DNA of 64,000 nt from Micrococcales bacterium. GTDB taxonomy: Bacteria; Actinomycetota; Actinomycetes; Actinomycetales; Cellulomonadaceae. Position 1 is the stretch's first letter. The number at the start of each line of letters is the position of its first letter. The position numbers and the translations under genes were made by a program. This document shows, piece by piece, positions 8,910-17,363 of the stretch. Under the pieces are notes generated by a model. The model was not told where the DNA came from, did not search any database, and was given only the letters and a program-made list of their open reading frames with translations. The DNA lies in NCBI GenBank assembly GCA_014763765.1, contig JACXUT010000001.1:1-64000 (forward strand). The letters run 5' to 3'.

Positions 8910-10544
8910 TCAGCCCGCCCGGAAGCTGCCGACGAGCGTGCGGAGGTCGGCCGACATGGCGGCGAGCGACTGCACGGCGTCCCGCGACTGCGCGACCCCC
9001 TGCGTGGTGTCCGACGCGCCGTCGGCGACCCCGGAGATGTTCGCGGCGATCTCGCTGGATCCGGTGGCCGCCTCGGCGACGCTCCGGTTGATCTCCGCCG
9101 TCGTGGAGGTCTGCTCCTCCACGGCGCTCGCGATCGTGCCCTGGAACGCGCTGATCTGCCCGATGATCCCGCTGATCTCGTCGATCGCCGCCTCCGCGCC
9201 GCCCGCCTCGGACTGGATGGCCTCCACCTGCTGGGCGATGTCCCCCGTGGCCTTGGCGGTCTCCTGCGCGAGCTCCTTCACCTCCCCCGCGACGACCGCG
9301 AAGCCCTTGCCGGCCTCGCCGGCGCGGGCCGCCTCGATGGTGGCGTTGAGCGCGAGCAGGTTGGTCTGCTCCGCGATGCTGGTGATGAGCTTGACCACGT
9401 TGCCGATCTGCCGGCTCGCGTCGCCGAGGCGTGCCATGGTCGTCGCCGTCGAGCCGACGGTGGCGACCGCGCGGTCGGCGACCTCCGCGGCGCGCGCCGC
9501 GTTCTGCGCGATCTCCTGGATGGAGGCGCCCATCTGCTCGGAGCCCGCGGCCACGGTCTGGACGTTGCGGGACACCTGCTCGGCCGCCGCCGCGACCACG
9601 CCGGCCTGGGCGGACGTCTGCTCCGCCGCCGCGGCGATCTCCCCGCTGGTCGCCGACATCTCCTCGGCCGCCGCCGACAGCGCGCCCGACGACGCGTCGA
9701 TCGTGGCCACGACCTGCCCGAGGTCGTCCATCGCGGTGTCGAGCGCCTCGCCCATCAGCCCGAGCTCGTCGCGGGAGCCGAGCGCGGCCCGGACGGTCAG
9801 GTCCCGGCGCGCGATGCCCTCGGCGACGGCCCGCACCCGCGTGATCCCGCCGCGGATGGACCGAGCGACGACCATGCCGAGGCCGACCGCCAGCGCCGTG
9901 CCGACGGCGAGCAACACGATCACCTGCAGGCGGTTGCTGCGGTACTGCCGGGAGGCGGCGTCGGCTGCCGCGGCGGCCGACTCCCGCTCGTGGTCCACCA
10001 GCGAGGTGACGCTCGCGTTCATCGAGTCGATCAGGCCCTGCGCCTTGCTGTCGCGCAGCTCGACGAACCGGGCCAGGTCGCGGTCCCGGCTGGCCGGCAG
10101 CAGGTCGTTGTCCCGGACGGCCGCGTAGGCGTCCAGGCCCGTCACGAACTCGTCGAGCGACGCGCGCTGCTCCGCGCCGAGCCTCAGCTCGCCGTACGTG
10201 GCGGCGGCGTCGCGGATCTCGGCCTCCGACGCGGCGATCTTCTGCTCGGCGGCGTCTTTCGCGGCGTCGTCGGTCACGAGCATGTGGTTCGCGATCTGGA
10301 ACCGCATCTCCACCGTCGCGCGGCGCATGACGGCGGCGTACTCGAGGCCCTTGAAGCTCTGCTCGTACATCGAGGTGGTCGCCTGGTCCGTGCGCCCGAG
10401 CGCGGCGATGCCCATGACGCCCACGGCCGCGCCGACGGCGGCGGCCACCAGGACGGCGGCGAGGATCTTGGTGCTGACGCCCCGGTCCCGGAACCAGGCG
10501 ACGAGCGTGCGGCGGTGCGGTGCTGTCGGTGCTGTCGTGCCCAT
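8910..10544 (-). CDS. Methyl-accepting chemotaxis protein
   Basis: The 544-residue chemoreceptor has TM1 at about residues 27-49, an extracellular helical (4HB-type) sensor of roughly 150 residues, TM2 near 200-220, a HAMP linker and a signalling domain. The kinase-contact tip is [19 protein letters not shown]. It should relay periplasmic or wall-space signals to CheA/CheW. ATG at 10542-10544 is preceded by AAGGGGG. A paralogue with the same tip and very similar flanking helices is at 28787-30397, but no che genes are in the window. Confidence 0.95.
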   Translation of the reverse strand: MGTTAPTAPHRRTLVAWFRDRGVSTKILAAVLVAAAVGAAVGVMGIAALGRTDQATTSMYEQSFKGLEYAAVMRRATVEMRFQIANHMLVTDDAAKDAAEQKIAASEAEIRDAAATYGELRLGAEQRASLDEFVTGLDAYAAVRDNDLLPASRDRDLARFVELRDSKAQGLIDSMNASVTSLVDHERESAAAAADAASRQYRSNRLQVIVLLAVGTALAVGLGMVVARSIRGGITRVRAVAEGIARRDLTVRAALGSRDELGLMGEALDTAMDDLGQVVATIDASSGALSAAAEEMSATSGEIAAAAEQTSAQAGVVAAAAEQVSRNVQTVAAGSEQMGASIQEIAQNAARAAEVADRAVATVGSTATTMARLGDASRQIGNVVKLITSIAEQTNLLALNATIEAARAGEAGKGFAVVAGEVKELAQETAKATGDIAQQVEAIQSEAGGAEAAIDEISGIIGQISAFQGTIASAVEEQTSTTAEINRSVAEAATGSSEIAANISGVADGASDTTQGVAQSRDAVQSLAAMSADLRTLVGSFRAG

Positions 10545-10726
10545 GGCACGGCCCCCTTGTGTCCAGTGGTCGTCCGGTGTCGTGCCGGCCGTGGACTGCT
10601 GATCGCCGTCGCAGGCGCGCTCAGGAGGGGACCATCGTCCCTCGCGGGCGGCGGGGTTCCCGTGTCCACCCCGCGACCTGGGACTTTGAGCGGACCTGAT
10701 CCGCAGATTCGGCGATCCGAACTGCT

Positions 10727-11737
10727 TCACGCACCGCCCGCCGCTGCCCCCACCCGCCGTGCGAGCGCCGCGGTCGCCTCGGCGAAGGCGTCCGGCCCGA
10801 GCACCGTGAACGGCGCGTCGAACCGCAGCACCCACGCGAGCAGCCCGGCCCACGACCACGACCCCGCCGTCACCCGGCACGCCGTCGCCGAGACGGGCAC
10901 GAGGACGCCGTCGCCCAGCCAGGGGGCGACCGCGGCCGCCGGGAGCTCGAGCAGGACCTCCCCCGTGCACGGCCAGGCTCCGGCCGCGTCGGAGTCGGGT
11001 GCAGGGTTCGGCGCGGCGTCGACGCCGGGGTCGACGCCGGGGTCGACGCGGGAGTCGAGGCCCCGCGCGCGGGCCGCGAGGAACGTGCCGGCGTCGCCGG
11101 TGGGCACCGGCCGCGGGTCGAACCGCGCGCCCGCCGGGTGCCGCGGCGCCATCCGGTCCAGCCGGTAGGTGCGCCAGCCCGCTGCCCCCGGGTGCCAGGC
11201 GAGCAGGTACCAGCGGCCCCCGCGGGCGACGACGGCGTGCGGCTCCACCCGCACCGGGTCCGCGCGGCCGGCGTAGTCGAACCGCAGCGTCCGCCGCTCC
11301 CGCGTCGCGGAGCTGACGGCCTCGAGCACCGCCGGGTCGACCCGCTCCGCGGGCGGTGAGCCGGAGAACCGGATGCCGTCGACGCGGTGCCGCAGCCGCG
11401 ACGGCATCACCTGCCGGACGGTCGCCAGGGCGCGCGCGGCCGCCTCGTCGACGTCCACGCCGCTGGCCGGCACGTGCCGCAGCGCGACGGCCACCGCCAC
11501 CGCCTGCTCGTCGTCGAACAGCATCGGCGGCAGCTCCGAGCCCGCGGCCAGGCGGTAGCCGCCGTCGGGGCCCGACGTCGCGGCGATGGTGTAGCCGAGC
11601 TCGCGCAGCCGGTCGACGTCGCGCCGGACGGTCCGGGTGGTCACGTCGAGGCGGTCGGCGAGCACCTGCCCGGGCCAGTCGCGACGGGACTGGAGCAGCG
11701 AGAGCAGGGCGAGCAGGCGCATGGCGGTCCCGGGCAC
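10727..11737 (-). CDS. HTH/WYL-domain transcriptional regulator
   Basis: The 336-residue protein has an N-terminal winged HTH of the DeoR-like type ([24 protein letters not shown]) followed by a WYL ligand-binding domain with RWYLLAWHP and a C-terminal extension. Such proteins are regulators that sense small ligands or nucleic acid. The start shown is GTG at 11735-11737; ATG at 11720-11722 (MRLLALL) is an alternative. It is divergent from the glyoxalase-fold gene at 11845, a common partnership. An Asp/Pro-rich insertion near residue 230 is encoded by a short tandem repeat. Confidence 0.9.
   Translation of the reverse strand: MPGTAMRLLALLSLLQSRRDWPGQVLADRLDVTTRTVRRDVDRLRELGYTIAATSGPDGGYRLAAGSELPPMLFDDEQAVAVAVALRHVPASGVDVDEAAARALATVRQVMPSRLRHRVDGIRFSGSPPAERVDPAVLEAVSSATRERRTLRFDYAGRADPVRVEPHAVVARGGRWYLLAWHPGAAGWRTYRLDRMAPRHPAGARFDPRPVPTGDAGTFLAARARGLDSRVDPGVDPGVDAAPNPAPDSDAAGAWPCTGEVLLELPAAAVAPWLGDGVLVPVSATACRVTAGSWSWAGLLAWVLRFDAPFTVLGPDAFAEATAALARRVGAAAGGA
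11018..11052. repeat. 12-base tandem repeat inside WYL regulator gene
   Basis: Two exact copies of a 12-base unit (11018-11029 and 11030-11041) and a partial third copy encode a Val-Asp-Pro-Gly repeat on the minus strand. The repeat lies in a low-complexity linker between the WYL domain and the C-terminal part of the protein, so copy-number change would be tolerated. Confidence 0.8.
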
Positions 11738-11844
11738 GCCCCCAGTGTGCGCGCGATCGAGGACACGACCTGTCCGCGACATGGTCCACCGTGGCGCCAC
11801 GGCACCGGCCCGGTGACCGCCGACCCACGCGAAGGACGGACCCG

Positions 11845-12312
11845 ATGACCCTGACGACCACCACCCACCTGAACTTCCGCGGCACCGCCCGCGAGGCGCT
11901 CGAGCACTACCGCGCGGTGTTCGGCGGCACCCTCACCACCGCGACGTACGCCGACCTCGGCGCACCCCAGGACGCCCCCGGCACCGACCGGCTCGTGTTC
12001 GGGCAGCTCGACACCCCGGGCGGCCTGCGGCTCATGGCGTACGACGTCCCCGGCGAGCCGGCCCCGGGCCTGGCCGGGCCGGTCGGCAGCACCCGGCGCG
12101 AGAACGGCCTGACCCTCACCGACCGCCCGTTCTTCCAGTCGCTGCGCGGTCGGTCGCTCGACGAGGTCACCCCGCTGTGGGACGGCCTCGCGGCAGGCGG
12201 CCAGGTCGTCGAGCCCCTCGCGGCGTCCCCGTGGAGCCCCGGCTTCGGCATGCTCACCGACCGGTTCGGGGTGACGTGGGTGGTCGACGTGGAGGCGCCG
12301 CGCGCGGGATGA
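11845..12312 (+). CDS. VOC-fold (PhnB-like) protein
   Basis: The 155-residue protein fits the PhnB/3-demethylubiquinone-methyltransferase-like branch of the vicinal oxygen chelate (glyoxalase) superfamily: [20 protein letters not shown] near the N-terminus, NGLTLTDRP in the middle and [16 protein letters not shown] at the end. Members are mostly of unknown activity, some being resistance or isomerase-type enzymes. ATG at 11845 follows GAAGGA. It is divergent from the WYL regulator, which probably controls it. Confidence 0.88.
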   Translation: MTLTTTTHLNFRGTAREALEHYRAVFGGTLTTATYADLGAPQDAPGTDRLVFGQLDTPGGLRLMAYDVPGEPAPGLAGPVGSTRRENGLTLTDRPFFQSLRGRSLDEVTPLWDGLAAGGQVVEPLAASPWSPGFGMLTDRFGVTWVVDVEAPRAG

Positions 12313-12321
12313 GCGGGGACC

Positions 12322-12364
12322 GCACGGATGTCGGCGCTGGTCCTCCCGGCGTCGACATCCGTGC
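12322..12364. terminator. Inverted repeat between convergent genes
   Basis: A perfect 12-bp stem (12322-12333 pairs with 12353-12364) with a 19-base loop separates the convergent VOC gene and the small membrane protein gene. It is probably a shared terminator; the long loop leaves open a protein-binding site. Confidence 0.55.
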
Positions 12365-12371
12365 AGCGCCG

Positions 12372-12569
12372 CTAGGTCGTCCGCCGAGCTGTCGTCCCGG
12401 CGCGCCGTCGCCCTCGGCGCGCCCGGTCGACAACCGCCACGGCGAGCGCCCCCATCGCCAGGACCCCGGCGACCAGGAGGTCGAACTGCCCCCCTGCCAG
12501 CGCGAACACGCCGAACATGATCCAGAACGCCACCAGCGCGACCAGCGCCGTCACCACTCTGCTCGACAC
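12372..12569 (-). CDS. Small two-helix membrane protein
   Basis: A 65-residue product starts at GTG 12567-12569, with GGAGG four bases upstream. It has two hydrophobic segments (TALVALVAFWIMFGVFAL and LLVAGVLAMGALAVAVV) and a basic C-terminus (RARRGRRR) that would lie in the cytoplasm. No family is recognised. It is divergent from the Phd-like gene at 12724, with about 150 bases between. Confidence 0.65.
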   Translation of the reverse strand: MSSRVVTALVALVAFWIMFGVFALAGGQFDLLVAGVLAMGALAVAVVDRARRGRRRAGTTARRTT

Positions 12570-12678
12570 GATGCCTCCCTCCGGTCGGCGCTCCCGGCAC
12601 CGGATGAGCAGCCTCCCCGCTCCCTGCGGACGGAACAAGAGGTCGGCCGCCCCGACGATGACCACCGCACGTCGCACG

Positions 12679-12701
12679 ATGTACAGAGATGTACGTTGAC
12701 A
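12679..12701 (+). promoter_or_regulatory. Paired ATGTAC operator and -35 element
   Basis: ATGTAC occurs at 12679-12684 and 12689-12694, exactly one helical turn apart, and is followed at once by a perfect TTGACA at 12696-12701. This sits 23 bases upstream of the Phd-like gene. The layout fits an autoregulated promoter of an antitoxin-type repressor. The -10 box is not clear. Confidence 0.5.
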
Positions 12702-12723
12702 GCCTCGCCGCGCGCCGCACAGC

Positions 12724-13272
12724 ATGCGCACCATGCAGTCGACCTGGGGTGTCGCCGAGGCCCGGGCGCAGCTCGGGACCGTGCTGGACAGAGCCAGGTC
12801 CGGTCAGGACCAGATCATCACGAGCCGAGGCTCCGCGCCCGTGAGGGTCACGTCGAACCACACGCCCACGCCGAGCGCGGACTACGTGCACTACCTCCTC
12901 GTCGCTCTCGCGGAGCGCGACGCCGGCGCCGTGTTCCTCGCGACGAAGGACGACGCGCGGGCCGTCGGGAGCGCGCGGTTCCTCACCGAGACCTCGTCGG
13001 ACGTCCTGGTCTGGGTGTTCGAGGAGTTCGGCCCCGAGTGGTGCGCCGACTACGCCCGGACCGTGCTCCTGACGCTCCGGGCGCTGCAGTCCGCGTTCGG
13101 CCTCACGCAGCTCGCCACGCTGCCCGAGGTCGTGGACGGTCTGCGGCGGAGCACGTACAGCTCACGGCTGGCCGCGATCGTCTCCAGCTCGTCCTTCGCG
13201 CGGGCACTGCGGTCGAGCGTCGCGACGACGTTCCCCGAGCAGCAGCGACGAGCGGTGATGGGCGACTACTGA
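12724..13272 (+). CDS. Phd/YefM antitoxin-like N-domain with unknown C-terminal domain
   Basis: The 182-residue protein begins with a Phd/YefM-type DNA-binding fold (residues about 5-45: WGVAEARAQLGTVLDRARSG, then a QIITSRGSAPVRV strand pair). A 130-residue alpha-helical region follows that I do not recognise. Ordinary Phd/YefM antitoxins are 80-90 residues and sit beside a toxin gene; here no toxin follows, and the next gene is convergent. It may be an orphan regulator or a fusion whose C-terminal part is the partner. ATG at 12724 or 12733. Confidence 0.65.
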   Translation: MRTMQSTWGVAEARAQLGTVLDRARSGQDQIITSRGSAPVRVTSNHTPTPSADYVHYLLVALAERDAGAVFLATKDDARAVGSARFLTETSSDVLVWVFEEFGPEWCADYARTVLLTLRALQSAFGLTQLATLPEVVDGLRRSTYSSRLAAIVSSSSFARALRSSVATTFPEQQRRAVMGDY

Positions 13273-13312
13273 CCGCGGTCGCCGCGGAACCGCGCGGGTC
13301 CGCCTCCCCCGG

Positions 13313-13945
13313 TCAGCGCGCCGCGAGCGCCCGCCCCGCGGCCGCTGCCGCCGCCTCGGCCTCCTTCTTCTGCAGCGCGGCCGGCTCGGCGAGCGCGTCG
13401 AGGGCCGGGTTGACGCCCACCAGGGTCAGCTCGCGCTGGACGACCGTGAGGTCGGCGCCCCAGACCTCCGCGAGGATCCGGCGCAGGTAGCCGGTGGCGT
13501 GGTCCCAGCCCTCCTTGGGGGTGCCGGGGCCGTAGCCGCCGCCCCGCGTGGTCACGAGCACGACGGGCGTCCCGTCGAGCAGCCGGTCGCCGGGGGCACC
13601 GCCCGCGATGGCGAGGTCGATCCACGTCTTGACGTGCTGGGAGACACCCCAGTTGTAGAGCGGCAGGGCGAGCACCGCGGCGTCGGCCTCGCGCAGCTCG
13701 GTGGCGAGCTGCTGGGCGAGCGCGACGGCGCCCGCCTGCTCCGGGGAGCGCTGCTCGGGAGCCGTCCAGCCCGCGCCGACGGCGGTCGCCCAGGCGTCGG
13801 CGGGCAGCGGGTCCCGGCCGAGGTGGCGGTGCACGACCGCCTCGGCCGGGCGGGAGGCGGTGAGCTCGGCGAGCACGAGGTCGGCGAGCGCGGCGCTCGC
13901 GGAACGGTCGCCCTGGATGGTCGAGTCGACGCGCAGCACGGTCAT
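13313..13945 (-). CDS. FMN-dependent NADH-azoreductase-like flavoprotein
   Basis: The 210-residue protein has the flavodoxin-like fold of the AzoR/NQO family: VDSTIQGDRSASAALADLV at the N-terminus (FMN phosphate loop), ALPLYNWGVSQHVKTWID (the usual P-x-YN motif before the second flavin loop), and TRGGGYGPG. Such enzymes reduce azo dyes or quinones with NAD(P)H. ATG is preceded by AGGAG at six bases. It is divergent from a MarR regulator, with two identical operator-like sites between them, so it is probably repressed by MarR and induced by quinone-type compounds. Confidence 0.88.
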   Translation of the reverse strand: MTVLRVDSTIQGDRSASAALADLVLAELTASRPAEAVVHRHLGRDPLPADAWATAVGAGWTAPEQRSPEQAGAVALAQQLATELREADAAVLALPLYNWGVSQHVKTWIDLAIAGGAPGDRLLDGTPVVLVTTRGGGYGPGTPKEGWDHATGYLRRILAEVWGADLTVVQRELTLVGVNPALDALAEPAALQKKEAEAAAAAAGRALAAR

Positions 13946-13968
13946 GGGTGGCTCCTGCCAACGAGGTG

Positions 13969-14032
13969 TTGAAAGTTCAAGACGTCGCGCACTCTAGACA
14001 CGCTCGCATTGAAAGTTCAACACCCGTAGACT
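13969..14032. promoter_or_regulatory. Twin MarR operators and divergent promoters
   Basis: The palindrome TTGAAAGTTCAA (TTGAA, two bases, TTCAA) occurs at 13969-13980 and identically at 14009-14020, 40 bases apart (about four helical turns, same DNA face). On the plus strand TAGACT at 14027-14032 is a -10 box whose start point would fall on the marR ATG at 14040, implying a leaderless mRNA. On the minus strand the right-hand site supplies TTGAAC as a possible -35 for the azoreductase gene with TAGAGT as -10. Confidence 0.75.
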
Positions 14033-14039
14033 GCACTGC

Positions 14040-14555
14040 ATGTCACAGCCGGAGCCGGACGTCACGCCGTGGCTGTCGGGTGCGCAGCTGGACGACTGGC
14101 GCGCGGTCATGGCGCTGGTCATGACGCTGCCCGTCGTGCTCGACGCCCAGCTCAAGCGCGACTCCGGCATGACGCTGTTCGAGTACCACGTGCTCGCCGC
14201 GCTCTCGGAGAGCCCCCACGACGAGGCGGCGATGAGCGACCTGGCCCGCCTCTCCCAGAGCTCCCCCTCGCGCCTGTCGCACGCCGTCGGGCGGCTCGAG
14301 GACGCCGGCCTGGTCGTCCGCGGGTCGTGCGTCGCGGCCGGGAAGCGGACCAGCGCCCGCCTCACCCCGGAGGGGCGGGCGCGCGTCGAGTCCGCGGCAC
14401 CCGGGCACGTCCGCGAGGTGCGCCGCGTCGTCGTCGACCTGCTCGGCCCCGAGCGGTTCGCGGCGCTCGGCGACGCCGGACGCGCTGTCGTGCAGGCCGC
14501 CGTGCCCGAGCTCGCGGCGGTCGTCGCCCCGATCACCGACCGGGGCGACGCGTGA
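14040..14555 (+). CDS. MarR family repressor
   Basis: The 171-residue winged-helix protein matches MarR: GMTLFEYHVLAALSESP, the recognition region MSDLARLSQSSPSRLSHAVGRL, and the wing GLVVRGSCVAAGKRTSARLT. Cys103 in the wing or the bound ligand could be the sensor. There is no ribosome-binding site; the -10 box is placed for a leaderless transcript. It faces the azoreductase gene across twin palindromes and probably represses both. Its stop overlaps the following acetyltransferase start (GTGA). Confidence 0.92.
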   Translation: MSQPEPDVTPWLSGAQLDDWRAVMALVMTLPVVLDAQLKRDSGMTLFEYHVLAALSESPHDEAAMSDLARLSQSSPSRLSHAVGRLEDAGLVVRGSCVAAGKRTSARLTPEGRARVESAAPGHVREVRRVVVDLLGPERFAALGDAGRAVVQAAVPELAAVVAPITDRGDA

Positions 14556-15040
14556 CCGGCACGGCCCACCCGCCGTACACGCTCGAGCCGGTGGCCTGGG
14601 ACGACCCGCGGGCCGCGGCCCTGCGTGCCGCGATGGACGCCGAGATGGGCGAGCGGTACGGCGACCTCGGCCCGATGTCCGACGCGGCGCGCGAGGCGCT
14701 CGCCGTCGACCCCGCCACGATCCGGCACGTCGTGCTCGCGGTGGACCACGACGGCACGCCCCTCGGGCACGCCGCCCTGCGGGAGCACCACGGGGAGTGG
14801 GAGGTCAAGCGCGTCGTCGTCGCCGCCGGCCACCGCGGCCGCGGGATCGGCCGCGCGGTCATGACGGAGGCCGAGCGGGTGGCCCGCGCCGCCGGCGCCC
14901 GGCGTCTCGTGCTGCAGACCGGGGACCGGCAGCCGGAGGCCGAGGGGCTGTACGTCGCGCTCGGCTGGTCCCGGATCCCGACCTACCCGCCGTACGAGGT
15001 GCTCGCCCAGTCCCGGTGCTACGGCAAGGAGCTGGACTGA
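14552..15040 (+). CDS. GNAT family N-acetyltransferase
   Basis: The 162-residue GNAT protein contains the acetyl-CoA loop AGHRGRGIGRAVM, preceded by a strand VKRVVVA, and a terminal LQTGDRQPEAEGLYVALGW segment. This is typical of small-molecule or protein acetyltransferases. It starts at GTG 14552 overlapping the marR stop (GTGA), so it is co-expressed with the regulator and likely part of the same stress response. Substrate unknown. Confidence 0.88.
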   Translation: MTGTAHPPYTLEPVAWDDPRAAALRAAMDAEMGERYGDLGPMSDAAREALAVDPATIRHVVLAVDHDGTPLGHAALREHHGEWEVKRVVVAAGHRGRGIGRAVMTEAERVARAAGARRLVLQTGDRQPEAEGLYVALGWSRIPTYPPYEVLAQSRCYGKELD

Positions 15041-15053
15041 CCCCGCGACCCGG

Positions 15054-16355
15054 TCAGCCGCAGAGGACCTCCGGCCACCCGTCCATCACGACGACCCACG
15101 TGCCGCCGTTGGTGCTCTGCACGTGGCAGCCGACGTCCGCCGTCCAGTCGACCCCGGTCAGCCCGGAGCCCTTCCCGCCGAACCGCGCGTAGACCGACAC
15201 GGGGGCGTTGAGCTCCGCGAGCGCCGGTCCGGTCTCGTCGTACGGCCCGAGGCTCTGGCTGCTCTCCGCGGCGTCCCACGACTGCGTCCCGTCCGGGGTG
15301 AGCTGCGCCCCGGGGACGGAGCCGAGGCCGAGCACGCAGTACGCCGAGTCCTGCCAGTCCGCGCCCTCGGCCGAGATGCCGTTGTAGCCGCTGCACGCCG
15401 CCGACTCCAGCGGGTACAGCGCGACGACGCTCACGGCCGGCGCGGTCATGTTGCGCTCCTCCGTCGTGTTGGTCACCGACCCGCCGACACCCGACGCGCC
15501 CACGGCCTCGAGCTGACCGGGAGGGGCGTCGGTGACGTCCGACGTGAAGGGCTGCATCCGGCCCGACAGCTCGTACGTCGCGGTGTAGCCCTCGCCGTCG
15601 ACGACGCTGTAGGAGGTGGAGAACGTCGCGGAGAGTCCCTGGGCGAGGGCCGTCGTCGGGTCGATGCCGGCACCCGCCGACGCCCCCGGGGCGGCGGCCG
15701 CGGCCTGGATCGCCTCGACCCGCTCGGCCTCGAGGTACAGGCCGACCTCCGCGTTCGCGCCCTGCGTGAACGCGGGGATGACGTCGTTCTCGGGGTCGAA
15801 CCGCCACGACGTCTCGCCGTCCACCCAGCTCACCACGGCGTTGGTGAAGCCGGTGAAGTCGTCGGGCAGGCGCAGGGACGTGTCGCTGTACTCCCCGGTG
15901 GGGTTGCCGTCCAGGTCGGTCACCTCCGTCGGCACCCCGCCGGCGGCCTCGCCCCACGCCCGCACGTCCGCCTGCGTCGGCCGGCCCGGGGTGTCGAGGT
16001 TGAAGTACTCGACGACGAGCCGCCGGTAGCGCGTCCCGGAGTCCGTGGTGCCCTCGTCCCCGACGACGTACCCGCAGCCGCCGGGGAGCAGCGGCGTCGA
16101 CAGCTCCCCGTCCAGCAGGGCGGCGTCGAGCGGCTCGGCCCAGTCGTCCTCCCCGACGGAGACCAGGCTGAGCTCCTGACCCGTCGGGCAGCCCTCCGGC
16201 ACGGGGTACGACACCGGCGAGACCTCCGGCTCCGGCGACTGCGCGCCCGCGCCGTCGGTGCCGGTGCCGCCGCCGCCGCACGCGGTCAGCAGGGCCACCG
16301 CCGCCGCCAGCGCCGGGGCGGTCGTCGTCCGGCGGCGGGGTGCAGGGGGTCGCAT
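15054..16355 (-). CDS. Secreted lipoprotein of unknown function
   Basis: A 433-residue precursor starts with an RRR n-region, a hydrophobic stretch and the lipobox LLTAC (Cys26), followed by a glycine and acidic linker, so it should be lipid-anchored on the outer face of the membrane. The mature part is rich in Thr, Asp and Gly, with several cysteines (for example CSGYN and the final LCG) that may form disulfides. No domain was recognised. It is divergent from the TetR gene at 16626. Confidence 0.75.
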   Translation of the reverse strand: MRPPAPRRRTTTAPALAAAVALLTACGGGGTGTDGAGAQSPEPEVSPVSYPVPEGCPTGQELSLVSVGEDDWAEPLDAALLDGELSTPLLPGGCGYVVGDEGTTDSGTRYRRLVVEYFNLDTPGRPTQADVRAWGEAAGGVPTEVTDLDGNPTGEYSDTSLRLPDDFTGFTNAVVSWVDGETSWRFDPENDVIPAFTQGANAEVGLYLEAERVEAIQAAAAAPGASAGAGIDPTTALAQGLSATFSTSYSVVDGEGYTATYELSGRMQPFTSDVTDAPPGQLEAVGASGVGGSVTNTTEERNMTAPAVSVVALYPLESAACSGYNGISAEGADWQDSAYCVLGLGSVPGAQLTPDGTQSWDAAESSQSLGPYDETGPALAELNAPVSVYARFGGKGSGLTGVDWTADVGCHVQSTNGGTWVVVMDGWPEVLCG

Positions 16356-16625
16356 CGGGTCTCCTCACGGTGGGGGCGCGGGTCCGCGCCGCGCCGCGTC
16401 CGGGCGGTGCGGGGACCCGTCGGTCCGGACGGTAGGCGCGGCACCGGGGGCCGCGGCACCCCCGGGGCGTGCGGGAGCGTGCGGACTTCTCGCTCCGGTG
16501 GTGCGGAAGGTCCCCGCCGAGCCCGGGCGCGGAGGCGGGGGCCGCGCCGAGGGGCCCGGGCTGATGGGCAGGCCGGTCGGCTCACCCCGCTAAGGTCGGT
16601 GCCGTCGAACGGGAGGACCAGCGCG

Positions 16626-17225
16626 ATGCCGGCTGACGGAGCCCCGACCCGCCGCCCCGGCGGCCGCACCCGCCGGGTCACCGAGCGCCTGTACGCGGCG
16701 GCCGTGGAGCTGCTGGCCGAGCGGGGGCTCGACGGCCTGCAGTACGACGAGCTGGCCGCCCGGGCGCAGGTGGGGCGCGCGACGGTCTACCGGCGGTGGC
16801 CGGACCGGGACGGGCTGCTCGCCGACGTGCTGGAGCACTTCGCCGTGACGTCGGTGCCGATCACCGACACCGGCGACGTGGTGGAGGACCTGACGGCGTT
16901 CGTGCACGCGTTCGCCGCGGCTGCGGCGTCCCCCGCCGGGCGGGTGGTGCTGCAGATCCTGCTGCGGCGGGTGGACGAGGACGACGACCTGCGCCGGGCG
17001 GGCGTCCGGCTGCTCGACCAGCGGACCGCGGACCTGCAGCGGCGCCTCGACCTGGCCACGGCGGCCGGGCAGCTGCCGCCGGTGGGGGCGCCGTTCGTCA
17101 ACATGATGCTCGCCGGGCCGGTGCAGTGGTCGACGCTGCGCCGGGCCCGGCCCCTGTCGGTCGCCGAGGCGCGCGACGTCGTCGAGCTCGTGGTGGCCGG
17201 GTTGCGGCAGACCGGGCGGCTCTAG
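16626..17225 (+). CDS. TetR family regulator
   Basis: The 199-residue protein has the TetR HTH at residues about 18-65 (RLYAAAVELLAERGLDGLQYDELAARAQVGRATVYRRWPDRDGLL, read in parts) and an all-helical ligand-binding C-domain. GGGAGGA precedes the ATG by eight bases. A 27-base palindrome just before the next gene is its probable operator, suggesting control of the hydratase/hydrolase pair at 17364-19023. Confidence 0.92.
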   Translation: MPADGAPTRRPGGRTRRVTERLYAAAVELLAERGLDGLQYDELAARAQVGRATVYRRWPDRDGLLADVLEHFAVTSVPITDTGDVVEDLTAFVHAFAAAAASPAGRVVLQILLRRVDEDDDLRRAGVRLLDQRTADLQRRLDLATAAGQLPPVGAPFVNMMLAGPVQWSTLRRARPLSVAEARDVVELVVAGLRQTGRL

Positions 17226-17299
17226 GTCCCGGAACCTGCGCGCGCGGCGCCACGTCGCCCGTTCCCGGCGCACGACCCGCGGCCCGGCCGGCCGGCGGC

Positions 17300-17326
17300 G
17301 TTAACGAGATACTTTGTCTCGTCAAC
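17300..17326. promoter_or_regulatory. Palindromic TetR-type operator
   Basis: The half-sites GTTAACGAGA (17300-17309) and TCTCGTCAAC (17317-17326) form an inverted repeat with nine of ten matches and a seven-base spacer containing TACTTTG. It lies 38 bases upstream of the crotonase gene and about 75 bases downstream of the TetR gene. Size and symmetry are typical of TetR operators. Confidence 0.7.
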
Positions 17327-17363
17327 GGGCGGGAACGGCTCGCCCCGAGCGAGGGACCTCACC

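Noticed and set aside
8910..10726. FliA (sigma-28) promoters for the chemoreceptor genes
   Set aside because: I looked upstream of both receptor genes for TAAA plus GCCGATAA with proper spacing and found only partial matches.
7503..11168. 1221-residue plus-strand open frame
   Set aside because: It lies opposite gap, the AraC-type gene, a chemoreceptor and the WYL gene and has the typical antisense composition with no recognisable domain.
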